This document shows, piece by piece, positions 22,555 to 33,889 of a stretch of DNA of 64,000 nucleotides. The notes under the pieces were generated by a model that saw nothing but the letters and a program-made list of their open reading frames with translations, ran no database searches and was not told where the DNA came from. Location of the stretch: positions 1,963,501 through 2,027,500 of the forward strand of contig JBBMNZ010000027.1 of NCBI GenBank assembly GCA_037954325.1, in the 5' to 3' direction. Source of the stretch: Fistularia commersonii (lineage: Eukaryota > Chordata > Actinopteri > Syngnathiformes > Fistulariidae). A program made the position numbers and the translations under genes. How positions within the stretch are numbered: the first letter of the stretch is position 1; each line of letters opens with the position of its first letter.

Positions 22555-22765
22555 CAAACACTGTAGGCTAATTTCTCAGAGGAATCCTAATGAACTGCAG
22601 TATCTTGCTATGCAGACGATTCTCAATGATATTTATCTATGAAGCCCGGCGAAACCAATTAGGTAAACTTGACTGAAGGACATCTAAACCTCTTTTTGCA
22701 AATGTGCCCCTCCTTCCACTCGCCTAAGTGAAAAACATGCAGATTTCAGGCCTAATTCTGCCTTG
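22555..22765. promoter_or_regulatory. Candidate conserved non-coding element
   Basis: A repeat-free block with TAGGCTAATTTC, CCAATTAGGTAAAC and GGCCTAATTCTGCC, three TAATT cores in about 190 bp. Confidence 0.3.
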
Positions 22766-23300
22766 TAAATTCCAATATGGCACAAAAAAGGTATAAAAGA
22801 ACAATCCTGTAGAACCATCGTTCAGGTTCGAATCGGAGAGGTATCCGTCCCCTGCATTTAACAGACAGCTCAAGACCTGCCTTCATATATGAGGCTTGCT
22901 CAGACATGGGACGCAGTAAAAGGTAATTCAGCTGTACCGATCTCCCTCTGAGTCTGTTCCAGTTGCAGATTCTTGTTTTCATCTAATCAGGCACCACAGC
23001 ACTACGAACAATGCCTTAGATACCAACTGGAAAATAAGCACTATGTGAAGTACTTTGGATGGAGCACAGTGCGTATACACATAATATTAGCAATAGAGTT
23101 AATCGCACATTCAGAAATGCAGTAAATATCCAACCTTTTGTCGTTACATTACAGGAGAGACCTTGTGATATTGAGTCATGGAAGTCTAATTTTTGATACA
23201 TTTGTCTAAATGCATTTGGTGGTGCTGTTGATTTATTTACAGTAAAGTATTATACAAAAAAGTGTAGTTTCCAAAGTCACCTGCAGGTATTTGTGCCATT
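22766..23300. other. Unassigned intergenic sequence
   Basis: GTTCAGGTTCGAATCGG near 22822 resembles a tRNA-like B box, but no full SINE can be assembled around it. Confidence 0.35.
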
Positions 23301-23666
23301 CGTGATGATGAAGATGATGATTATGATGCAAAACATTATTATTATCATTATTATGATGATGATTATTATTGTTATTATTAGCAGTAGTAATGGTATTAGT
23401 ACTAGTAATATGAGTGGATGTCTTTGTATTTGTATAAGCATAAGTAAGTAGCATTAGCATTGTTCATATTATGATAATATTATTGGTAGCAGTAGTTGTA
23501 GTACAAGTAGTGGTAGTAGTAGTAGTAGTAGTAGCATCATTATTGCTGTTATTGTTCTTGTTATTATTATCATCATCATCATCCTTGTCATTGTCATTCT
23601 TCTTATTATTATCCTTATAAATAGTAGTACCAGTAGTGGCAGTATTATTACTGTTACTATTGTCAT
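23301..23666. repeat. Compound triplet microsatellite (ATG, ATT, TAG, ATC)
   Basis: Over 360 bp dominated by three-base units: GATGAT/ATTATT to 23400, a diverged centre, TAGTAG at 23492-23534, then ATTATT/ATCATC to 23584 and ATT/TAG to the end. It is more worn than the array at 18223-18512. Confidence 0.9.
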
Positions 23667-23689
23667 ATACCCTCCTTTTTCCTAAAGAA

Positions 23690-23775
23690 CCCAGTCGAAG
23701 CCAGTGTTGCCATGAGCTTATTTATGTATTGCGGCTCTGGCGATATGGTGTTATATAAATGGAACTAAATTCAAT
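23690..23775 (+). mobile_element. Possible LINE 3' tail
   Basis: GGTGTTATATAAATGGAACTAAATTC resembles the GGCGCTATATAAATAAAATTGAATTG tail of common fish LINEs. No coding part is attached. Confidence 0.4.
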
Positions 23776-23814
23776 CGCTCAAGCATTTTTCCGTTCGCAC
23801 CGCTCATGTGCTTT

Positions 23815-24060
23815 TCCTCCATGTGAGAAAGGTGCAGCGGGGCACTTAATCTGGGCTCTGCCATCTGATGAAAGGGTTTAGCAGCTAAAAGGGATAGGGT
23901 TCTGGATGACAGATTTTAATTACAGGAACACAGACTGGTGACACTCAAATGACCAGTCACAGCTGACCATCAGCCAATCACTACTGATAAGCAGATGATG
24001 AGCGAGGACCGACCAATTAGCTATGAAAGGGCAGCTTCAGCTACGGCGTCGCTATAATAC
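23815..24060. promoter_or_regulatory. Candidate conserved non-coding element
   Basis: A balanced block with GATTTTAATTACAGG, CAGCCAATCACTAC and CCAATTAGCTATG; no repeat or open frame. Confidence 0.32.
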
Positions 24061-24539
24061 ACCCTCTCCTGGCCGTTCCGCACGCACATTAAGACGCGCA
24101 TATAGCCACGCCGATGCAGATTGTGGATAGGGCCCGGCCGCCCCCTGTCCGTGGTGCTGAAATCCCTGAGAGTAAACAATCTGCCGCAGCGGAATACCGG
24201 TTACAGCCGTGCAATTTGCGTCAAACTAGCGGTTGCCTTTGCACGCGAACCTCATAGGGCTAAGTAATACTCAAAACAATAACAGACACACCAGAGGCCT
24301 TTCCAGCTTCACCTATACTATGATGTAGAAGTAGAGCGTCGGGGTTCTCTTTGTTGTGTGGCCATAGCCTGACGGCTGGGAGTAGTGCAGTGTGAATAGT
24401 AAGAGCCAGGACAAATTACATGTTGAGAGAAGAGGGACTTCTCCCCCACTGAGCCATGGAGGCATCACAGGGGTGGAAAATGACAATTCCTTGAAAAGGT
24501 CATCTAAGACGCCTGCTCTGTGATACAAGCTTACAGCCA
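24061..24539. other. Unassigned intergenic sequence
   Basis: No feature is recognised. Confidence 0.4.
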
Positions 24540-24830
24540 ATCTGACAATCTTAATTCAAATCATGACATTCCCTCCAAAAGTAGAACGTTTTCATCTCCT
24601 GTGTCAGAACAGCATTCTGACCTTTAGCATGTAAGAACTTCACTGAGTTTTAACAAATGCTAATCGGGGCCCCTTCATTTACAGAAATCTTTGGCTTTGC
24701 GCAGCCCTCCCCATCCACACTTTGTGCAATTCACACACAGAGAAGTAATGCACCTGTTATATTCCATTAAGGCAGCCCATACACACTATGAATTGAGCCA
24801 ACCATATTCAAGTGCTGATACTCAGTAGGT
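24540..24830. promoter_or_regulatory. Candidate conserved non-coding element
   Basis: ATCTTAATTCAAATCATGAC, AACAAATGCTAATCGG and ATTCCATTAAGGC in balanced, repeat-free sequence. Call by texture. Confidence 0.3.
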
Positions 24831-25321
24831 CACGTTGAGATGAGAAATGCCTTTTTGCAAGGCCATGTGGCAGCTACTGTTTTGTGTTTGACAAAATCAC
24901 CTTAATAGATATATCTACGAGTGAATATTATTTTCACCCTATCTGCTTTTCTTTTTTTTTTCTTTCCAAGAGTGTCTGGGGGAGGGGAGCCGGGGCTGTT
25001 CGACGAGTAATAAAAACTCAAAAATGTATTTCATGCTTCAATCAACCACGCACACCCATGGGCACTCCTGCAAATTCTACTGACTGGTAATTCAAGTGGA
25101 AATAAAATCTCACGGAATATTCACCAGGAGAGTTGAAGAACACACGTCTGCTTTCGCACTGATTGTCGCCGTGGCTTGGCTCTCGGGGTGGCCACTCTGG
25201 TTCCGAATAAAAACATCTTGAGAATTGTAAAATACATCACGGTGACATTTTCATTATTCTATTGTGATGCTGACACTTTAAAATATACAAGCAAACACCT
25301 TGTGTCTGAATGAAAGAGACT
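24831..25321. other. Unassigned intergenic sequence
   Basis: There is a T9 run at about 24953. Nothing else is recognised. Confidence 0.4.
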
Positions 25322-25990
25322 AGGCAATGATATGCATGGGACCCAGAAGTTGCATCTCAATGACTTTGATCGCTGTCACTTATCCTCTGAATCGGTGATG
25401 AAAAAGGGAAATCGGGACCATACCAGAATCAAAAGTCGTCGGCATCCCAAAACAAGAGGCGGCCAAGCAGAAGCGATCGTGAAAATCCCCGATCCTCATC
25501 ATACATTGACCTCATTGGAACGTGGAACTATGCTAGATACTGTCTGAACATCAACGCTGACAGACTCCACTTCACATTACGTCTCTATACGTGGCCCCTT
25601 TATCGACCGGCAACCGGGCCAGAGTGAAACCGACAACAGCTGGGATCCAGCATCGGGTGTTAGCGGTGTAGCCGAAAGCACGAAATGAATGGTCGGAAAT
25701 GTATCCGCTGCAATTGCGTCGAAGTTGCATAACGTCTCAAGAAAAGAAACTCACAACCGAACACTAAATTGAAAAGGACGGTGTTAGACATGCGCACGGG
25801 GCAAAACTGATTTTCACCAATGAGCACGCTAGTTGGCATGTCGGTCGAGAATTTGCACGGGATATGCAGATGGAGTCATCGTCGGGCCGCTGTGGTTTAA
25901 TACGGTAACAATAAATTCATTTAACATAAAGGTCAGAACACACGTTGAGTTGAATATCAGGGAGGGGCTGTGCGATTACTTCAAAGGGAT
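25322..25990. other. Unassigned block, possibly worn DNA transposon
   Basis: Plus-strand frames, broken by stops, give short strings vaguely like Tc1-type transposase: LNDFDR near the start and FTNEHASWHVGR near 25815. The match is too weak to assign and no inverted ends were found. The composition differs from the neighbouring sober blocks. Confidence 0.2.
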
Positions 25991-26160
25991 GCACCCGATG
26001 TGGAGTTTTGGATGCCGTCTTCGATAAGCAGGGTTATCAGCTACCCATTTTATCACCCCGGCGGCAACATCAAGACAGACAGGAAGTAAAAGCGCGGCGT
26101 CCTTTTGATTGTTTATCAAGCAAGCTCAGCTTAAATTGATAATGCGCGCCTTATTCCGAT
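25991..26160. other. Unassigned spacer
   Basis: Nothing is recognised. Confidence 0.4.
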
Positions 26161-27130
26161 TTCATTTGTGTGTGACGTGACAGCAGAGATGATGGCGCCG
26201 CACCATTTTTTTTCCACGTTTTCATCCCCTCGTCACATCGCCATGCCTGAAGCGCGAGGCCGCGTAAAAAAAAAAAAAAAAAGGCGCGGTCGCTCCAGCG
26301 GCGAAACAATCCCGATGAAATCCAAACACGGTGCGACAGAGCTAACGGGCTAGTGTGTGGACCGGGGGAGATAGGACAGGAAAGCCTTCCTCACAGCTGG
26401 TTGCCCAGATTAATAGGCAAGATAGACATGGCGTGTGTGTTTACTCATCACTCAAAGGATTTATTTGAACAGGTCAACAGTGTAGACAACAGTGCGAGAG
26501 GCAGTCGGAATTAAAATGTTTCGCAAGGCCGCGCCAGCTGCATAATGACGTGCAAACGCCTCTATCAGAACGTACCCCTGCCCCGTCCCAGCCACATTTC
26601 CCTTCGAATGTATACTTACCACTCTGAGCGCAATATCGTATCTACTCCGCTCCAAAACTATTCCGCTACTTCGGAGAAAAGAGGCTTTAATATGTGAAAT
26701 GCCAATGCTGCTGCGTCAGTAGCTGAGAGTTCAGGCTTTACATGGCGCCGCTCCTCAGGATGCAACCCGACGGCGCGAATATGTCCTGTTTCATTGTAAC
26801 ACCTCTCTTGCCGAGGTAAATGAGCTTGACATCTGGTACCCTCGGCCTCCTCGACACCTCGCACTCTTTCCCGCTTCCTCTCTGCGTGTGTTCGACGCAT
26901 GGCCCGACTTCGCCCGTGACCGTAAAAAAGGAAAAAAACAACAATTACGCTCGGCTCGCGGCGCCGAGGGAAAGTTATCAAGTAGCGGAGTGTCACCGGC
27001 TCTTTCGAGGCTCCTCGGAAAGGTCGAACTCCTCGCAATTAGCTGCGACTACCAGGTTTGTCAGCCCGAGCCTCCGAGGGATTAATCGTCCTTTACCGCG
27101 TTTAATTCAAAGTCTTTGACAAAGCGTGTG
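26161..27130. other. CpG-containing block with an A17 run
   Basis: CpG is more frequent than in the flanks, especially 26220-26340 and 26800-27080. An A run at 26266-26282 interrupts it. The longest frames (126 codons minus, 99 codons plus, overlapping) share the same DNA and have no domain. It could be a CpG island, but no promoter motif stands out. Confidence 0.3.
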
Positions 27131-27279
27131 TTTTCTCGCCGCTGAAAGGATCATTACGGGCTTTTATAAGATCGCGCTTGTTTTTTAAATTCATTGCATT
27201 CATTTCTATAATGAGCAAAATTGAGTTGATCTTTTATTGCGTGTGATCGGAGTATTAACATCAGAATACGCTGCCGGTC

Positions 27280-27500
27280 TTTTTCTCACATTTGTCTCAG
27301 CCTTAAGTGAAAGTGCCTCAAATTAAAAGGCCATAGAAATCAATATAAGTGGCATCCATGAGAGAGCACATATCGTCAACAGTCTGTCTCCTAATGCATC
27401 ACTCGCCACATGCTCCGCTCTCGTGTCTAAAAGCACTTAATGTGCAATAAGTATCTGTTCCCCCCCAGATGTTGCCAAACACCAAAGATGGCATGTCTGC
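27280..27500. promoter_or_regulatory. Candidate conserved non-coding element
   Basis: TCAAATTAAAAGGCC, CTAATGCATCACTC and AGCACTTAATGTGC in repeat-free sequence. Call by texture. Confidence 0.3.
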
Positions 27501-27800
27501 GGAAGCTTTAAACTGGGGTCCGACGTTACATTAGTGAATTATATGGCAACGCCTATTTGTAAGAGTAAGACCTATTATGCAAAACGTTGCTGTCAGAAAA
27601 GCATTTAGCTGAAAGCGGCGTGCGACTCATTTTTTTTCAAATGAAAGGCTCCACCTTCAAAGTACACGATGCAACAAATACACCGGACTATCAACTTAAC
27701 TCGGTCAATATGAATGAACGAGCGATGACAGTTGATAGTGATACATCCCGTATAAAACACACGCGTGCACGTGTTCGCTTTGGGAGACGTACCCATGTCC
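27501..27800. other. Unassigned intergenic sequence
   Basis: Nothing recognised beyond chance frames. Confidence 0.4.
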
Positions 27801-28110
27801 TACGTCATTAAGGGGCTTTAACGCACGTATTAAACGCGCCGATTTGCAAGGGCTAAATAGTGTGTCTGCAGCGCCGGGGAGCGAGGCCGCGGAGGACGGC
27901 GCAGAAAGCATTCATTAAAACCGCGACTCACCCACAGACGTGCGGGGATCATTTACCAGCGAAATCCGTGGAGCCGTCGTCCGGCGACGGCTTTTCTAAG
28001 TGTCCCCTTTCAAACTCGCGCACGCCGCGGCACCTGTCCGCAAACACGCGCGGCAGAAAACAGCGCCCCCCTTGCCGCCGCCCCCCTTGCCGCCGCCCTC
28101 CCCGTCAGAC
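27801..28110. other. CpG-rich block with a strong stem-loop and a 15-bp tandem duplicate
   Basis: CpG is dense throughout. AGCCGTCG (27972-27979) and CGACGGCT (27985-27992) form an 8-bp perfect stem with a five-base loop. CCCCCCTTGCCGCCG is perfectly duplicated at 28066-28080 and 28081-28095. The block may be a CpG island; no transcript can be shown. Confidence 0.5.
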
Positions 28111-28139
28111 TGTGAGAGTCACAACTGAAAAATAGATGA

Positions 28140-28560
28140 GATCTTTGTTACTCAAATGGCTGTAGGTTTCTTAAGTGCTGTCAGAGCAGGGATGAGGCCA
28201 ACATGCATAATGGAAGACGGTGCCTTGCTAAGCGCCTTGGCGCTCTGCCCGGTCCTGTCGAGTCGAGTTGAAGACATGGTAATTTCTGTGGCAAAGTCAG
28301 ATAATATAATAATATCTAAAGTTGGAAGCTAATTAATCTCAAAGGTATATCACGAGCTTAAGGACTCGCTGCTATGTCTGGCGCTGCTAATTTCTTTCAT
28401 TCGGGTATAAATGAGAGTTTACCAGATTAGCCCCGGACACGGGATCTTTTAAAGGAAACTGCTTGTTCTCTTCCGATCGGAGATATGTCCTCTTTGCACG
28501 TCATTATTAAGGACGGGCTAATAAACCCCCATTGTACGCCTCTGCCATCAGTGTGACTGT
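28140..28560. promoter_or_regulatory. Candidate conserved non-coding element
   Basis: GGTAATTTCTGTGGC, AGCTAATTAATCTC, GCTGCTAATTTC and CAGATTAGCCCC in a repeat-free block of about 400 bp. Confidence 0.32.
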
Positions 28561-29469
28561 TGGGCTAAAAATGGGGTGCGAAGCACAAGAGGACGTCCTG
28601 TATTTTAACTGATCTGAAGCCGGACATGTGCGGTCTTCGATTTAAATACGAGCCGCACGCCTTTCCGATTATATTACTTTCTTCTAAAATACGCACTCGC
28701 AAAAGTAGCTTAGGGTCCTTGAGAGGTAGATTAACATCTGCGCAGATTAGCCCATGGCCACGGTATCGCACAGTTTTCAACTACACTCGGGGGAAGTCTA
28801 TTCGGAGATCACTGACTTCCTGTTATTGCTGTGGCACATTGTACTTTATGGTGACTAATATAAAACGCGGCGATAAATAAATGCATTTCTAATAACCTTG
28901 TTATGTCCTGTGGGATACGTCGAGATCTCGAGCAGATAACAGCGGCGTCATTAGTTCAGGTTTTGGCGTACCTGCATAGAATATGAGGATTTTGATGATA
29001 TTGTCAAGAGTTAATAACCATCTTTTTGTTTTAAATTCCATCCGAAACAATTTTCTGTCTGCGGGATACGACGAGAAAAGAGACACGGAGGAAGAGAGAC
29101 AAGAAGATAGAGATACAAATTATAGTGAACGAGTGATTTGGCACGAGAATAAAGGAGTCTCCGCGTGACAGAGGCATTCGGTCCCCCCGCTAATCATTTT
29201 CCAATGTGTCTTGCAGATTCACTTTCTATTCACACGCTATAAATTCAAATTACCCACATTACCGCCGACCGGATCCTCAGTTGACAATGTTAGTTAAGTG
29301 AATTTTTCCATGTGTCATTTTTTTGGGGGTGGAAGCAAGAAGCCATCTCACCTACCGTTTGTGTCACTCATGGCAGGAAATTATTATTTATTTAGCTGGA
29401 TGTGACATGGTGGATTCGGACGTTAAGCCGCCCTCTACCTTTTCTTCAACCGCCGGTCTCGGGGAAGGG
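28561..29469. other. Unassigned intergenic sequence
   Basis: AT-rich with several frames under 85 codons, none recognised. 29200-29280 (GCTAATCATTTTCC, TAAATTCAAATTACC) has regulatory texture but is short. Confidence 0.4.
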
Positions 29470-29770
29470 GGTTACTTGACAAGGAGCGCCATCAGCTAGC
29501 ATCAGCTCAGGCTGCGCGGCTCTCTCCTCCCCCGCAGATGCACCTTCAGGGCTGCAGTGGTCTCCTCCTCTTCTTTGTTTGATGCATCTGCTCAGCATCA
29601 GATGACAACAGTGATTAGCTTCACTCCGGGTCTTAATAAGACAGCGGGACCACAGAAAGGAAGCACAGGACCAGATCACCATGTTGTAATGACTGTACGG
29701 CCGGCCTTTATGCTGATGCCGCTTGACTATGAGTCGTCCCCATTGTTAAGTTACGGGTATTATCATTAAC
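29470..29770. promoter_or_regulatory. Candidate conserved non-coding element
   Basis: Repeat-free balanced block containing TGATGCATCTGCTCAGCATCA, whose halves are partly self-complementary, and GTGATTAGCTTC. Call by texture. Confidence 0.28.
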
Positions 29771-30330
29771 CCTAATAAGGTCTGGAAAATGTTCCTTACT
29801 AAGGTTGATTTATGAATAGGCGAAAACCAGATCCTGTCTCTGCGTCTTTGCCCGTGGTCCACGCTGTAAGAAGCCAAAGCCATGAACCACTTACTCTTAT
29901 TTCGTTTATCAGCTCTGTGATTTTACCCCATTGCAAAGGTCTGGATTACATCCGAGCGCGCATAAGATTTAATTCAGCTTACGAACTCCAAAAGCTTTGA
30001 AAGTTTTTTTCGGTTTTGTTTTTCAAAAAAAAAAAAAATCCTGGCTGTTACCTGAAGTCTGAAAGAACTAAACAGTACTGTTTTGCAGCATCGAGGACGG
30101 TGCGATTGTGAAAACTTCAATTTTACACGGCACCTCTGCAAACTGTGCCTCCCAGGGGGGGGGGCTTCGTAAAACAATAAAACGAGGCAAAACACATTAC
30201 GGCCAGAACACAGATACGATTAAAAATATATATATTCAAAAATACGGTTTGAGGCACCGCAGATCAGCGGCGTGGCACTTAAAAACCCTGCCGAAGAAAC
30301 ACGCAGATAAGTCAGAATTAAAGTGAATTA
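29771..30330. other. Unassigned AT-rich sequence
   Basis: There is an A15 run at about 30024-30038 and a TATATA patch near 30222-30235. Nothing coding is recognised. Confidence 0.4.
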
Positions 30331-30640
30331 AAACGGCAAAGATAGTTTGCTGACCTGACTCCCCGGGGAGTGCTGCTCCCCGGCCGGGGGCCCATTGCGG
30401 CAAACGCGCGGTCCCCCCAAGGTTTTAAGGGGAGATAGTAAAGCTCGCAAAGCTTTACTCAGACAGCCCGGGGGGCCTGATGCAGTCTGGAGCAATATCA
30501 CTCAGGGCCTACGAGATGAGACAAAGGATTTCGGTTTGAACGATTCCGTTTAATTAAAGTGCAGAGTGTTGACATTAGAACAGGTGTGATTTGTGCTGAG
30601 TCATGTTATTGTAGAGTTTAGGAAGAATCTGTCTCGAAAA
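30331..30640. promoter_or_regulatory. Candidate conserved element with two perfect stem-loops
   Basis: CCGGGGAG (30363-30370) pairs with CTCCCCGG (30376-30383) over a five-base loop. AGTAAAGC (30437-30444) pairs with GCTTTACT (30452-30459) over a seven-base loop. Both stems are perfect 8-mers about 50 bp apart. The downstream half (CGTTTAATTAAAGTGC, GTGCTGAGTCATG) is sober and repeat-free. It could be a regulatory element or an RNA with structure; neither can be decided here. Confidence 0.35.
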
Positions 30641-30689
30641 ACTTGTGATTTGAATTAGTGTTGGACCCGGAAACGCCAACAATAATGTT

Positions 30690-30970
30690 TCTCGCGTATA
30701 AAGATTCACCATTCACCCTCCAATTCACAAATCTTACTTTCATTTAATCATCTGAACTTCATATGAACATATAATCAACTCACACGTCATACAGACATTA
30801 GACCGTTCACTACCTCCTTCACATATCATATAGAGATAAACAACTATTCACTCTCTCATTCACACATCTGGGAAATCCAGGGTCTCCAATGACCCTCCTG
30901 CATTTTTTTGGATTGTGGGAAGAAACCAGAGAACCTGGTGGAAACCCAAGCGGATGGGGGCGGTGAGGTT
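30690..30970 (-). mobile_element. Family A repeat, copy 6
   Basis: On the minus strand: GTTTCCACCAGGTTCTCTGG, TTTCTTCCCACAATCC, ATGCAGGAGGGTCATTGGAG, ACCCTGGATTTCCC, AGATGTGTGAATGAGAGAGT, GAATAGTTGTTTATCTCTAT, then several worn copies of the GTGAA.GGT segment. Confidence 0.65.
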
Positions 30971-31439
30971 TGACTAAAATAATGGTCTTAAAAGTGCAGT
31001 CGTCCTCTCTCCCCACAATGACAACATGAGTACACTCATACCGTGCCAAAAGGGACCGGTTCAATAAGAAGAGCGGGTCATATGACGGTAATGACGGTAA
31101 AGTGAGCCCGATATCAGACAGTTGAGATTAAACGTCTGAGTGGGGGGAAGAAAAATGGACAGCGATCGTCTTGTCTTCCTTGTCTTCGTTCTCCACGGTG
31201 ACAAGACAGTAGCGGCGGCAAAGTTAGTCCAAAGCGGGCGGTTATGGACGAATCAGTCGGATCCTTGACAACGTTATCATTTTAGTCAAAAGCATGGCTG
31301 CAGATTTGGAATTTACAAGTAAAAACCTAAGATAGAGCTGCAAATTAAACTCATATATGTATGACTCTCACTGGGATTTTACATCAATGTCGGGGTGGAG
31401 TAGTCACAAAGTTGACACTGGGGCCATAGTATAGCAGAT
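30971..31439. other. Unassigned spacer
   Basis: Contains ATGACGGTA twice in tandem near 31082-31100. Nothing else is recognised. Confidence 0.4.
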
Positions 31440-31675
31440 TTGTCAATGGAAGAGTGAATGATGTATGTCTCCATATGAGGTACGATTGATAGAATGAATG
31501 GTTGTATTTCTCTTTGTGACTTGTGAATAGGAGGCTGAATAGATGTATGTCTCTGTCTGTGGCCCCGTGATTGACTGCTGAACCCAACCTCATGTCCAAC
31601 GGCAGCTGGGATAGGGTTACCGCCACCCTGAGAGCAGTATTGCGATGTAGGAAATGAATTCATGAATAGATATTT
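31440..31675 (+). mobile_element. Family A repeat, copy 7
   Basis: Three GAATG.TGTATGTCTC-like units, GTGATTGACTGCTGAACCCA, ACGGCAGCTGGGATAGGG and a GAAATGAATTCATGAATAG tail. It lies 470 bp from copy 6, pointing away from it. Confidence 0.7.
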
Positions 31676-32154
31676 CATTAAGGGCCCTTATTGTCAGGGA
31701 CATTCGGGGGCACTGGCAGGGGTTTGTGTTGGGCCGAAGTTGAGCCCCAAACAGGGTGAAATGGTCACAGTGGTGAGCAGGCCTTGGCTGATGTGGATTT
31801 CAGAGGCGCTGCCGGGCTCTCAAATGGAGTAGATAAACCACTGTGACAGTGTTTCACAGAAAACTAGGACCAGTGTGTAAGCGGCGGCATCCAGCAGTCT
31901 TTCATCCACCAGTTACTATTGAAAGCATCCTTCCTACCCTGCTCTTTAAGTTGGAGCAAATCATAAACCTAAACAGTACAGATATTTTTTGTGTTTTTTT
32001 TTTTTTTGGCCCCGGAAACAAGAATATCTTGAGCGTTAACAAACCCCCGGTTCCTATTCGGTCACTATATGAATTTGTTTCCTGGACTCTTTATGTTCTT
32101 GAAGTCAGTGTTCTCCCTTTTGTATGGCTAGGATGGAAAAAGGGTCATTTGACT
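31676..32154. other. Unassigned intergenic sequence
   Basis: T12 run at about 31997-32008. Nothing else is recognised. Confidence 0.4.
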
Positions 32155-32180
32155 AAAATAAATAAATAAATAAATAAAAT
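32155..32180. repeat. (AAAT)n microsatellite
   Basis: Five to six AAAT/AATA units; direct reading. Confidence 0.9.
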
Positions 32181-32345
32181 CAGTTCATCCTAAAAAGAAA
32201 AGATCTGTTCTTCGGCAAAGAAGATGCTGACATAAAAATTGCTAGCCAGGGTTGTAAGATGAAAACTAAAATCCTAATTCTTCCTGATCATTACCAGGTA
32301 TTATAGTGGACAAAGACCAGGCTCTATTTGTGGTTGTTGATTTTT

Positions 32346-32383
32346 TATATAATATAATATAATATAATATAATATAATATAAT
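32346..32383. repeat. (ATAAT)n pentanucleotide array
   Basis: Seven to eight ATAAT units in a row, followed by AATGTG. Confidence 0.95.
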
Positions 32384-32554
32384 GTGATTTATTTTATATC
32401 ATATCATATATGTTTTTAAGTTAACCAATTTTTAGATGCTGACTGTTTGTTTATTTATTTATTTCAAGTGTAAAACAAGGAAATGAACATTTGTGTTTAT
32501 CATGTTTTGTGTGGATTATTTGTTGTATTTGTTTGGGGATATTTGTTTGGGGAT

Positions 32555-32720
32555 ATTTATTTGGTTTTTCACATGCAAATAAGAAAAGCAATTTAGTGAC
32601 ATTTTGAAAGGCTCAGAAGTGCTCCAGATATTGACACAGTGCTTTATACCTGGTCTTCAGATTATTACCTCTCCCTCCATTAACATTGTGTTGGTGTTTA
32701 TCATATGAAGTTTCTACACA
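32555..32720. promoter_or_regulatory. Candidate conserved non-coding element with POU octamer
   Basis: A perfect ATGCAAAT octamer (32573-32580), then balanced sequence with GCAATTTAGTGAC and CCTCCATTAACATTG. No repeat. Confidence 0.35.
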
Positions 32721-32942
32721 CACATTTGATTTCGTACACGCTATTGAAGCACAGGGGTCTTGACGTAATCCTCCAAGATAAAACGCCACCCCTGGAAGCA
32801 GCCAAAAATGTGAATTTTTTCCAAATCCTCCCTGCGCCGGGCAACTATAGATTTATATGCACTTGCCAGCTGTTGTTGCTGTTGTTCTTCAAGTGTGTGT
32901 CGCTTATTTGCGTTTGTGCATCTCCATACATATCCATATCCA

Positions 32943-32998
32943 TAAACACACACACAAACACTGCTTATATATGTGTATAAATATATATATATATAAAG
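32943..32998. repeat. (CA)n and (TA)n microsatellite
   Basis: CACACACA, a short spacer and a TATATATATATATA run. Confidence 0.9.
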
Positions 32999-32999
32999 A

Positions 33000-33185
33000 T
33001 GGGTGCATATCCTCTGTTCTCTGTGTCCCTGCAGGGGAACTTCTCCCACTCATCTTCGCCATCTCCCCCACTGCCTCCTGGTGGATGCTCCTGACTCTGA
33101 TATGTGTGTCCCAGCCCACCTGTTCGGGCCTCATTACTGTCAAACCTGTGTTAATAAATATCCAGGTGTAGAGCGCTCCTCTGTG
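33000..33185. promoter_or_regulatory. Candidate conserved block with acceptor-like start
   Basis: TCTGTGTCCCTGCAG at 33020-33034 looks like a 3' splice site. After it come about 140 bp of sober, T/C-rich, repeat-free sequence with a plus-strand frame rich in hydrophobic residues, ending at a stop near 33171. I do not recognise the protein, and a matching donor is not evident. It may be a non-coding exon, a conserved element or neither. Confidence 0.25.
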
Positions 33186-33880
33186 CCTGTACTTCATCAC
33201 CGAGCAGCTCAGTCTGCTGGGCGCGCCCCCGCCCCCCCCCCCCCCAGCCCTCCCCACCCCCACCCCTTCTCCTGCAGCAGGGCTGAAAGGCTGACGAGAA
33301 CCATGATTACACTGTAAGCACTGTAGTTATTCACCTTCTGCCCAAACTCCGACACCGCACTCCATCTTCCGCACCGCCACGGAGACGCGCACGCGTGCTC
33401 AGCGTTCACACACGTGCACACACAATTGCGGAGGGACGCACAAACGGCGGCAAACAAATACTTACAAATATTTGTGCTTCCATTCCCATTACTTCTTCCT
33501 CTCGGTAGCGAGCACGGGCGCACGGGCGCGCGGGCGAGCGGCGGCCCCCTCCGCCGCTCTCTTGCTCGGCCATTTACCGCAGCGCCACTTCAAAACAATG
33601 AACGGTAAATTATGCATGACATCAAGTGCGAGTCAAAATACCGACATTTTGACATCAGCTGTTGTGTCGCTTGTCATCTGAAATACAAACAGTTGGGTCG
33701 GCAACACACGGCGATGTAATGAAATCTCCACAAACCAAAAAGCTGGGAAGTCTGGCCTCTGTCACAGAGAGAGCTCTATCCGCGTCGCCATCTCTTTTCT
33801 CCGTTCAATGTTTTATTCGATGAAAAATTATTTGTCCGTTGACAGGTGAGCGTTCAACCTTTGACATTTGCATGTCTGTG
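33186..33880. other. GC- and CpG-rich sequence with a C-run
   Basis: A C14 run at about 33232-33245 and alternating CGGGCGCACGGGCGCG sequence near 33515-33545. Frames of about 100 codons overlap on both strands without domains. ATTTGCAT lies at 33866-33873. Confidence 0.45.
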
Positions 33881-33889
33881 AAGGGTCTC

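Noticed and set aside
27972..27995. Stem-loop followed by TTTT, resembling a bacterial intrinsic terminator
   Set aside because: The window is eukaryotic and there is no adjacent gene; the T run is only four bases.
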